A stretch of DNA of 64,000 nt, from NCBI GenBank assembly GCA_026075535.2, contig AP026542.1:12586001-12650000 (forward strand), in the 5' to 3' direction. Under the pieces are notes generated by a model that had not been told where the DNA came from, ran no database searches, and was given only the letters and a program-made list of their open reading frames with translations. Position numbers and translations under genes: made by a program. Numbering within the stretch: the first letter of the stretch is position 1; the number at the start of each line of letters is the position of its first letter. This DNA comes from Tricholoma matsutake. Lineage: Eukaryota > Basidiomycota > Agaricomycetes > Agaricales > Tricholomataceae. This document shows, in pieces, positions 55,705 through 64,000 of this stretch.

Positions 55705-56930
55705 CTGATTATTATACCTTACAATAGACATGCATTAGGAATGTAATACAGACATTAGTAATGTTTGAAATGCAATGGGCACAGACACAGGCACAGACAT
55801 GGACATGGACATGGCCATGGACATGGCCATGGATGCGGGGACAGCCTTGTATATCTGTTTCAATGTATGCTGTCAAACTATAGACATGCATTAGGAATAT
55901 AATACAGACATTAGTAACATTTGAAATGCAATGGGCACAGACATGGCCATGGCCACGGACACAGACATGGCCATGGCCACGGACACAGACATGGACACGG
56001 CCATGGCCACAGACATGGGGACGGACACGGGGATGGCCTTGTCTATCTGTTTCAATGTATGCCGTCAAACTAAGGCCGCTGCCATGTCTCTGGCCACTCC
56101 TGTTTCTCTGTCCACTCCTGTTTCTCTGATTATTATATCTTACAATAGAGATGCATTAGGAGTGTAATACAGACATTAGTAACATTTGAAATGCAATGGG
56201 CACAGACATGGCCACAGCCATGGGGACAGCCAGGGCATCACCATTGGGCATGGACATGGGAATGGGCAATATTAACCTATGCATACTATTGACTGTACAC
56301 ATTGTATATCTGTTTTGATGTATGCCGTCAAACTAAGGCTGCTCCCATGTCCAGGCTGCCCCCATTTCTCTGATTATTATACCTTACAATAGACATGCAT
56401 TAGGAGTGTAATACAGACATTAGTAATGTTTGAAATGCAATGGGCACAGACACAGCCATGGGGATGGACATGGGGATGGCCTTGTATATCTGTTTTGATG
56501 TATGCCATTGAACTAAGGCTGCTCCCATGTCTCTGGCCGCTCCCATTTCTCTGTCTGCTCCTGTTTCTCTGTCCACTCCTGTTTCTCTGATTATTATACC
56601 TTAAAATAGACATGCATTAGGAGTGTAATACAGACATTAGTAATGTTTGAAATGCAACAAGCACAGACATGGACACGGCCATGGACACAGGGATGGCCAT
56701 GGGGATGGCCAGGGCATGGACATGGGAATGGGCAATATTAACCTATGCATACTATTCAGTGTACACATTGTATATCTGTTTCAATGTATGCCATCAAGCT
56801 AAGGCTGCTGCCATGTCTCTGGCTGCTCCCATTTCTCTCTGCTCCCATTTCTCTGTCCACTCCCATTTCTCTGTCTGCTCCCATTTCTCTGTCTGCTCCC
56901 ATGTCTTGTCTATCCCAACTGACATTATGA
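55705..56930 (+). repeat. Minisatellite: five units of about 170-250 bp
   Basis: Each unit starts ATTATTATACCTTACAATAGA, CATGCATTAGGA(A/G)TGTAATA, then TTTGAAATGCAATGGGCACA, GACATGGCCATGG hexamer runs, GGCCTTGTATATCTGTTT, TGTATGCCGTCAAACTAAGG and CTCCCATTTCTCTGT runs. Units start near 55708, 55878, 56128, 56366 and 56594. Inner hexamer runs vary in length. Short Met-Asp-Thr ORFs are shadows. Confidence 0.85.
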
Positions 56931-57326
56931 TCAATTTGCAGTCTGGCAACATGATGGCTCGGCCATACTACCTGGTGGCCCGCAACCAGCTCACCCTACC
57001 TGCCAATCCAGTAAGTGTCATCCTCATTTGTATTTCTACATTAGTTCTTCCTGTTGCAGGACTTGACAGACAGGGAGTTGTTGAGTTTCCATGTTGAAGT
57101 GAAGGCCCTTCAAGACCAGCTTGGCATATTGTACAAGGATGCCAGTCATTGTCTGTATGTGGCAGAGGTGGAGAAGCTCAAACAACAAGATATAACATTG
57201 AAAACATATGCCACTTTGAAGGAAAGGGTTGAAAATAAGTTGAAATCATTCGAAAGGAGGTTCTCAGAAATTATGCCATCATCCCACTCAGACCCTATAG
57301 ACAATCCCCCTGCCAATTCCCAGTGA
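56931..57326 (+). pseudogene. Fragment of an unidentified protein
   Basis: The reading SGNMMARPYYLVARNQLTLP ends at GTAAGT (57011); an intron of about 50 nt ends at TTGCAG (57059). It continues DLTDRELLSFHVEVKALQ, LGILYKDASHCLYVAEVEKL and LKERVENKLKSFERRFSEI, helical and charged, ending at TGA 57324. I associate the LGISYKDASHRLYMAE pattern with multicopy mushroom transposon-linked proteins but cannot name it. Only the C-terminal part is present; minisatellite replaces what lies upstream. Confidence 0.45.
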
Positions 57327-58929
57327 TGTGGAAGGATAATTAATACCTTACGGACATTTATGAGACATTTTTGCCATCTTCCCAATACACTCTCAAACGT
57401 AAAGCTATTATCAATAATAATCATCCCGGCCATTTCCTTTGGCCCAAAGACACCTTCCAGAGTGACTCATGGCGGAGAACCTGATTTGTCCATTTGTAAG
57501 CATAAGCAATCTCAAAGGTCAATAAAACCTTGATTGTAACTAGTGTTGCCGCAGCTTTTAGCCGGTTCGATCATATTTCGCATTTTGTAGAAGCTCTGCA
57601 GGCCTTGTGTGAGTGACTGCATTCCAACTCAATCTATGGACTCTCCACCTCTTTAATACAGACCAATGAACTATTCCAAGGTATTGATTCTACCTATAAT
57701 ACCTTGGTTAATCTATCTATACAGCCACCAGTGGGTCCTGTGAGCTGGCATATAGTAACAAGGAAAAAAGGTGAGTAGGTGAAGATCCTGACTTGTAGGG
57801 TGAAGTATTGACTATATGGATGACTTGTAGGCTGTAAACAAGGGGTACAGGACTACTATAGATGCCTATGAGGAGCTTTGTACAGAAGGTGAAGTGTGGG
57901 ATACATGGTGAGCAAAGTTCACATCTGTAGGTGGGGAATCCATGTCCTGGTGAGTCAGGATCTTATATCCCTGCTATCTCCTTTACTGATCTTTGTTCTA
58001 CTTTACTATAAGGCCCAGGAATCGAAGAAAGCGAACACTTTGGTGCCACGGATCTCCCAGGGTATGGATACCTCCTCCTGACTCCATGTTCTCTGCTATG
58101 GCCATCCGCATTACTACAGGGACTTCAGGGGGTCTATTGTATTGTTTTATTTGACTATTATATCCCCTTTCCATTTGCATTTCATAAGGAGATGGCCTAG
58201 GTATGCAGGTAAGTGACAACCTCCCCCCCTCCCCATACAGGTGCACTCACAGAGAGCACCTTGTTCCCAGCTCTCCCAACATTAATCCCTGCCTCTATGT
58301 ACATCCCTCTACCCCCCTACATTTTTTTTGGCTGTGGAGGGTGTGCAAGCCCAGCAGTGGGTACCCTGTCTCACACTCCCATCACCTCTCCCTGTTCCCC
58401 CTCTTCTCTACTCATGTAGTGCCATATGACGCTAGTCATCATTTGGGCTGTTGAGTACATTTTTTTTGGTTTAATCTTATTTCTTTTACTAACAATGTCA
58501 CCTAGCCACCATGCAACACACCTGGGCCCTCGCCATACACCACCCATGCCCTATGTCACTGCTGCAAGCCTCTGCTTGCAGGGGGGTAATGGGTATGCCA
58601 CTTCCAGACAGCAACAGCAATGGCAGCCAGGGACAATGGCCAATGACAAACAACAATGCACACAGGGAGGGACTGACAAATGACAGGGAGTGGAAAATGG
58701 ACAACAACGAGAACAGGGGAGGTGACAACATGTGATGGGGAGGAGACAACAAATGACAACCACTCTCGACCCCCCACCATTGCTACAAACATGAGATGGT
58801 GGGGCTATTTTTTTATTATCTTGTTCTTTTTTGTTTTCTTTCAGTCTTTTAGCAACACTGCTGCAAGCAACCGCTCACAGGGTGTAAATATAATTAGTTT
58901 TATCTACAATATATTATAATTTAGTTAGA
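57327..58929. other. Debris: small Gypsy pol scrap, low-complexity and hairpin sequence
   Basis: 57400-57460 reads KAIINNNHPGHFLWPKDT, a scrap of Gypsy copy-C-type pol (compare NFLWPEERK at 46.16 kb). 58200-58420 is C-rich. 58765-58800 holds a hairpin unit CCCCACCATTGC…GATGGTGGGG. No complete gene is supported. Confidence 0.35.
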
Positions 58930-59028
58930 CTCGTAAAAACAGCCCGAAGACCGGTTCAAACCAGTGTTTTGGTTGCAGTCTTGTGACTTTGGATGTCAGT
59001 TTGGACTGAACCGGACCCTTAAACACTA
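58930..59028. repeat. hAT-type MITE remnant
   Basis: Begins near GAAGACCGGTTCAAACC and ends GGACTGAACCGGACCCTTAAACACTA, the same tip as at 17888 and 38482. Confidence 0.5.
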
Positions 59029-59762
59029 CTTGTGTTCAGCTTTATTCAGATGAAAAGGGGTTGTTGCAGAGACTCACTTGAACCTATATCCTGTCATATT
59101 CCAAACAACCTTAGCAAGGTGTAGGGCAAGATCATGGCTTCTATCATCAGATCATTCTGGTGCCACTGAATCCTCATCATCAAGAACAATGAACACATAC
59201 AGCTTGTATGCCTTATCCTTGTTTTTTGTAAGCAGAGGAATGAATTTATTCCATGCAAGAGTTGGAGGTCCATCAACAGATTTGTCCTTTCCCTAGTGCT
59301 GTTCCAGCCCAGCGTGGCCTCAAAGCCATGGCTTTGGCTTGGCTTGAGGTGGCTTTGGCTTTCTCAACACACAGGCCGTGGCTTTTCTATGTAAAATGTA
59401 AATTTTGTCCACAGGTCCTTTGGTTGTACAGTAAGCTAATTAGAACAATACATAGTTTTCTTATCTAATAAACAACCTCAGACCATGTTCACGCAGGATA
59501 ACTACGAGCTACCATGTACCAGTACAAAGAAACAATATGTATTAAACTTGCCAAAATGCGAGGGAGGCAGAATTAAATACATGTCTACTAAAAAAATTCT
59601 GACCACACATTGCATTGTGAACGAGCGGGGGATGACAAATTACAGCTATTTGCAGTACCGAAGGCACAGCCTGATTTTTTCAAAACACAGCCACTTTTGG
59701 TGCACAAACTGACAACAGCTCTAGCAAGCTCAAATCGTGTCAGATAGATTTAATTTTTAGTA
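59029..59762. other. Unassigned; half copy of a GGCC-rich MITE
   Basis: 59294-59390 starts TAGTGCTGTTCCAGCCC and has GGCTTTGGCTTGGCTTGAGG words; it matches the left end of the complete MITE at 62184. The remainder holds short ORFs without recognisable content. Confidence 0.45.
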
Positions 59763-59788
59763 CAGTATGGTTGGGCCATCGTTATGGA

Positions 59789-60058
59789 GGTCATTGTGTC
59801 AAATTTATTACCATTTGTGGGAAGGATGTGGTGCGGTGCGGAGGTTGTCGCTGTTACTCATTCATCTCTTCACAACACTGATAAGTTTGGTTTTGAATCC
59901 AAAAGCTTCAAGGAGTTGTGTCAGATACATAGTCTTGATGCTATAGAAGAGCACCATGTTTGCAATTCAATGTTTTCAAGTGAGGGAGGCAACCTACAGC
60001 ATGTCATATGTTTGACACATTGAAGGTCACGCTGGCATGTCTTGATCTGCAACCACCA
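59789..60058 (+). repeat. Left terminal inverted repeat arm
   Basis: About 270 bp matched in inverted orientation by 63733-64000, including GGAAGGATGTGGTGCGG and CTTGATGCTATAGAAGAGCA. Both arms hold an open frame of 75-100 codons (59784-60023 plus, 63691-63993 minus) with differences mostly at silent or conservative sites; it may be chance or a leader. Confidence 0.88.
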
Positions 60059-60063
60059 GGTTC

Positions 60064-61291
60064 ATGCCTCACAAGAAGAATCTTTTTCTGACACGTCAAC
60101 ATTACTCAAGGGATCTCAAGAGACATGTGGTTTATCAGGCATTCACACTTGGGAAGACAACTACTGAGATCTTAATCAACTTGGACATACCTGTTCGAGT
60201 TGTTCAACATGTGCTCAAGTGCTGGTGAGAGATTGGAGAAGTATGCAAGGACAGGACACATATGGGGCATGCCCCACTTATGAGTCAGGAAGCAGTTATG
60301 GTGAGTCTGGGGCTCTTTCAATCCAATGCACTTTCAAAAATTTGTAACCTTGGTTGACCTACAGTTCATGCTTGTGCTCCTTGACCATGACCCTGATCTA
60401 TACCTGGATGAGATTCAGCAGCAGCTTGAGGATCAGCATGGGGTTATAGTCTCACTTGCAACTGTCTGGCAAACTCTTAGGAGATTGGGTATCACATCCA
60501 AGAAGGTAAGCATGTCATTACAATATCATGCATGGATAATTTCACCAGATTTTTCTCTCTAGCTTTCAAGGGCGGCTCTTGAGCGATGTGCAGATGCATG
60601 CCAAGAATTCACTTTGAAGGTTGGGAATGAGCCACCAGAGAGACTAGTATGTGTGGATGAAGCTGCTGTCAACATTTTGACATCTTACCGAGAGAATGGA
60701 TGGTCGAGACAAGGCCTACATGCTAGGAAGCGAACCAAATTTGTGTGTGGCACTCAGTAATATAACAGTCCTTTATAACATCTGCTGTTCTTTACATTCT
60801 CCTTTCTCTAGGTACTCGATGCTCCCTGCAATCACAACAGACAGTATCATCTACAGCCATATCAAGACAGGGAGTTATAATGGGGAACAATTTTTGGACT
60901 GGCTTGAGGGTCTGCTCGAAGTGATGAACCCATACCCAGCCCATCATAGCGTTCTCATCCTTGACAACTGCCATATACATCATGTTGAAGGAGTAGAGGA
61001 GATGTGTGATGATTGGTGAGTGCTACTTATCGTCATTGATATCCAAGGTCATTGAGTCAAGCGTACAGGGGTATCAAGCTTATCTATCTTCTGCCATACT
61101 CACCTGACTTGAATCCTATTGAGGAATGTTTTTCTTTTGTCAAGTCATACATTCATCGTCATGGAGATACTTTCTGCACAATTGTTGAACTTGGTGATCC
61201 AGCAGAACCGTTTTGTTTTCTGTATGGTACATTGGACACCATAGCTGGTGATTTGGCAAAAGCATGGTTCTGTCATTTGGGATACATGTAA
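60064..61291 (+). pseudogene. Tc1/mariner-type DDE transposase, one nonsense codon
   Basis: ATG 60064 (MPHKKNLFLTRQHYSRDLKR) opens a helix-turn-helix region (TTTEILINLDIPVRVVQHVL) that binds the element ends. Introns: 60300-60365 (GTGAGT…CTACAG), 60507-60562, about 60753-60811 and 61017-61070. Catalytic motifs: VCVDEAAVN (first Asp), LILDNCHIHH (second Asp) and YSPDLNPIEECFSFVKSYI (third acidic, Glu or Asp). The end FCHLGYM is also family-typical. The only lesion is TGA at 60226-60228, where CGA (Arg) is likely the original, a CpG-to-TpG change. The enzyme cuts and rejoins DNA at TA sites. Confidence 0.82.
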
Positions 61292-61386
61292 TTAGTACTA
61301 TTGTAGCAAATGCAGTATGAGAGAGTACACTTGAGAGCGTTCATCTAAATCTATAAAACTGAGCTTAGTGTGGAATAACAGTTCAA

Positions 61387-63701
61387 TCAGTGACAATGGT
61401 GTTTTTTCTTTGTGTTCAGCCGATCAATACGTTTCATCTCCTTACCCACCTGTTCCAAGATAAACCACGCATTCCCAATCAACAACCCGAAGTCCACTCG
61501 AAGCTGTTGATTGGTGAGTGCCGCCACTTCATCAATCTTGAGGAGACCTTCCATTTCAAACTTGTGTGCCAAAGGTTCGAGTGCAGGATGACTTGGATGC
61601 TGAGCAGATAGATCGGAGAAAAATGAGGCAACAAATGGGTATGGGTCACAATCTACATCATCATTTGATGACATGCTTGCTGCATGTTTGAGTGCCAACT
61701 TGGCCAGACTAGTCCCACTATTGACGGCTGGTCCTGGAGGTGGCATGGTCGACAAGGCTTGATGATAAAACATGCGTGGATCATACATGGGCTGCATCAG
61801 TGGCCAGCCACCATAAGGAAAAGAGGGGATGACATTGTTCATTGCAGGGACACTGGAGTTGGTCGTGGTGGGAGCAGCTTGAGCATTGTGAAAGGAAGCA
61901 AAAAGGTTGTTTTTTGGCGGGGCTTGAAGGGTTAAACCATGGGTCCCAAAAGCCTGAAATTGCATGGAACTAGTTTGAGATACATTGATAATATATGATA
62001 CACACCAAAGCATTAGCCCAAGCTCGACGCTGGCCCATCGATAGATTTATGTGATTACCAGATTTATTGATCTTGCAAAACCAATCCTGACCACATCGCT
62101 GGCATCCAGTCAACTTCTTATCCAGTGCTGCCAGGTGCTTCTTCTCGCGCTCCAAAAGATCCCCATCTTCATCGTCATCTTCATTAGTGCTGTTCTGGCC
62201 CGGCTTGGCCTGAAAGCCCCGGCTTTGGCCTGGCCTGAGATGGCTTTGGCTTTCCCAATCCACAGGCCGAGCCAAAGCCATCAACTAGGGCTTGGCCCTG
62301 GCCTGGCTTGGCCTGGGCTGCGGCTTTGTATGCAAGAATAATAAAAGTTTCCTGAGAGGTTAGCCAGCAAGTTTGATGCTTCCAGGGGTCTAACTTACCT
62401 CAAATGCAGCTTGGTATACAGTGTACTCAATGGACGACGATGTTGTTACATGAAAACACGTCCAAAACATGTTCGTTTGGCTGGTCACATGACTACTGTG
62501 AACATGACGTGACAATCGAAACGACTCACATCGTAAATCGTAACGCTGTCATGTGTCCATCCAAACATTGGGAACATACAACACTGGTTCAATATTGTGA
62601 CTTGGCACATGGTAACCACGATTTAGTACTTCAAACTCACCGAGATACAACACTTGAAAAGCCGCGGCCTGACGGCCTGGCTTTGGCTTGTCAGATCTCC
62701 AGGCCAGGCCAAAGCCATCAAGAGGCCGTCATTTTGGCTCGGCTTGGCCTGGCCTATTTGGGCCCGGCTTGGCCGGGCCAAGCACAGCACTAATCTTCAT
62801 CTTCATCGTCATCCTCGTCTTTGTCCAGATTGAGGAGGACTGGCTGCGTCTTCCACTTCGATGACCAAGATGAAGAGGCCTGGTTATTGCTTGTACTTCT
62901 TTTGCCTTCTTCTTCTGATGCGCCCAAAGAGTATGCATGTACTATAGTCCACGCACCATGAAATATGAGTGAGCCTTATCATTCATAGCAGCAACTCACA
63001 CCATCTGGGATGATGATGCTAATGGGAATAGTTGGGGTTTGACCAACTCGTTTCTTCTTAAGGGACTCTGCTTCCGTGACTGTGTCAAGACAACCAATCC
63101 AATCATCCTCGTTTGCAAGGCGGACCGCTAGGGCTTTAGCAGGAGCTGAAGAAAGCTTATAAGATAACTGTGGTTTGCACTGGACTCCAATACAGGGGAG
63201 GGTCTCGTATATTACTTGCAGCACCACGTCAAACGAGGTGTCACTGTCAAGTGAAACACGCTGGATGCAATCTGACGCAACTTCAGGTATCAAGAGAACG
63301 ACCTCTGGTGGGACAACAAATGGGAACATTTTCGTAGCATGAGCAAAGAAACACACACTTTTCAGTTTCTTTGGCATCTCTTCCAGCTCCTCCTCACAAT
63401 CCTCCATGGTGTTCTTCTGCTTCCTACCAATTTGCCTTCTTTTTTTTATTGGTTTCAAAGATACAGATTCTAGATCACTTTCAATATCACCATTGAGAGA
63501 AGGAGAAGGAGAAGATTTGGCTCAAGAGGCAATGGAGTGGGTTCCAGTTGTAGACTCAGATGCTGAAGCAACGCTAGCAGCTGTCAAAGGTTCAGGAGGC
63601 AGAGATGATTCAGATTCGAATTCAAGTTTGGGTTCAGGTTCGACTTGAGATAGCTTCAAGCGCACTGTTTGTTTTCCATGCCGTGTTTTGCTACTGCCCA
63701 T
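61387..63701 (-). pseudogene. Second gene of the Tc1/mariner-like element, interrupted by a MITE
   Basis: ATG at 63701 (MGSSKTRHGKQTVRLKLSQ). A Ser/Glu-rich stretch has one TGA near 63522; then a basic motif KPIKKRRQIGRKQK (possible nuclear signal). A folded-looking part follows: DTSFDVVLQVIYETLPCIGV, QLSYKLSSAPAKALAVRLAN, DDWIGCLDTVTEAE. An intron (GTGTGAGT…CTATAG, about 63008-62945) leads to SSSWSSKWKTQPVLLNLDKD and an acidic run, where the MITE sits. After it: CQRCGQDWFCKINKSGNHIN, a C-x2-C…C…H zinc-type motif, and WANAL at an intron. The last exon has a Pro/Ala linker and a helical end (DEVAALTNQQLRVDFGL) to 61387. I recall this combination from multicopy mushroom proteins; function unknown. 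Confidence 0.65.
62184..62793. mobile_element. 610-bp GGCC-rich MITE inside the second gene
   Basis: Starts TTAGTGCTGTTCTGGCCCGG and ends GGCCAAGCACAGCACTAA, an inverted pair. It splits an acidic-coding repeat (CATCTTCATCGTCATC on both sides). Arms (62184-62340 and 62640-62793) are dense in GGCC/GGCTTTGGC words; the middle is ordinary sequence without ORF. TA lies at the tips, so a TA-targeting family is possible. Confidence 0.82.
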
Positions 63702-63732
63702 TGATGGAGCAGGAGACAGTGACCTGGTGGTA

Positions 63733-64000
63733 GTGGTTGCAGATCAAGACGCGCCAGTGTGACCTTCGACGCATCAAACATACGACATGCTGTAGGTTGC
63801 CTCCCTCACTTGAAAACATTGAATTGCAAACATGGTGCTCTTCTATAGCATCAAGACTATGTATCTGACACAACTCCTCGAAGCTTTTGTATTCAAAACC
63901 AAACTTATCAGTGTTGCGAAGAGATGAATGAGTAACAGCGACAACCTCCACGCCGCACCACATCCTTCCTACAAATGGTAATAAATTTGACACGATGACC
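63733..64000 (-). repeat. Right terminal inverted repeat arm (truncated by window end)
   Basis: Inverted match to 59789-60058. The outer tip lies beyond the window. Confidence 0.88.

Larger units (their letters stand above)
59763..64000 (+). mobile_element. Tc1/mariner-like element with long inverted repeats and two genes (cut by window end)
   Basis: 59789-60058 is repeated in inverted form at 63733-64000 with few differences; the right arm runs into the window edge, so the element is at least 4.2 kb. The proposed left tip is CAGTATGGTTGGGCCATC right after a TA at 59761, the typical Tc1/mariner target. Transposase starts 5 nt inside the left arm (60064) and the second gene starts about 30 nt inside the right arm (63701); they converge near 61.3 kb. 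CpG is frequent, suggesting recent arrival. Confidence 0.78.

Noticed and set aside
55712..56167. ORFs rich in Met-Asp-Thr or Gly-His-Val
   Set aside because: Readings of the minisatellite hexamers.
54951..59028. A single 4-kb hAT element between the similar inverted tips
   Set aside because: Tips differ in detail, no target duplication matches, and no hAT transposase lies between; more likely separate MITE remnants.

Overview
This window looks like a transposable-element island from a mushroom-forming basidiomycete (Agaricomycete). Evidence for that: short GT-AG introns of about 45-65 nt; transposase-like genes of the KDZ type with CxC5/CxC6 cysteine clusters; a DUF6589-like family; a chromodomain Ty3/Gypsy integrase; and several gene families that I know only as multicopy families of mushroom genomes. 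Family names come from memory of the protein families; no search was run. I see no intact ordinary host gene. The only clear piece of primary metabolism is a two-exon scrap of dihydrolipoyl dehydrogenase at 42.48-42.63 kb.

Layout. 0-2.8 kb: 5' end of a Ty3/Gypsy element (minus strand) and a related solo LTR, both still rich in CpG. 2.8-15.65 kb: two related KDZ elements (copy 1, decayed, to 8164; copy 2, 9737-15489, with terminal inverted repeats and an approximate 7-8 bp target duplication) on either side of a truncated DUF6589-like gene. 16.0-17.1 kb: chromodomain-type integrase fragment. 17.9-25.0 kb: decayed Gypsy element whose gag is split by a palindromic insertion. 25.4-36.9 kb: one minus-strand gene of unknown function, apparently cut into three pieces by two insertions, a 1.8-kb KDZ derivative (26372-28206, duplication GACCTCTCT) and a 7.6-kb KDZ element with long inverted repeats (28456-36078). 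The larger element carries a KDZ transposase and a convergent GRF-type zinc-finger gene. 37-43.8 kb: MITE-like inverted repeats, LTR scraps and unassigned sequence. 43.8-48.3 kb: another Gypsy integrase and an internally inverted Gypsy copy. 48.3-49.1 kb: hairpin tandem repeats. 49.1-54.35 kb: a more readable Gypsy element (gag, protease, RT, RNase H, partial integrase). 54.35-59 kb: LTR, foldback, minisatellite. 59.76-64.0 kb (cut by the window end): a Tc1/mariner-like element with about 0.3-kb inverted repeats, a DDE transposase and a convergent second gene interrupted by a 610-bp GC-rich MITE.

How the parts relate. Both long-TIR DNA elements share one plan: a transposase reading in from one repeat and a second gene reading in from the other, meeting tail to tail. 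The short-TIR KDZ elements share another: tRNA-like modules with A and B boxes lie just inside the ends and point outward, and the ends are packed with short degenerate words that match between the two arms of one element but differ between elements. Most coding regions are broken by stops and frameshifts. CpG looks scarce in the old copies and common in the younger-looking ones, which fits methylation-driven decay.
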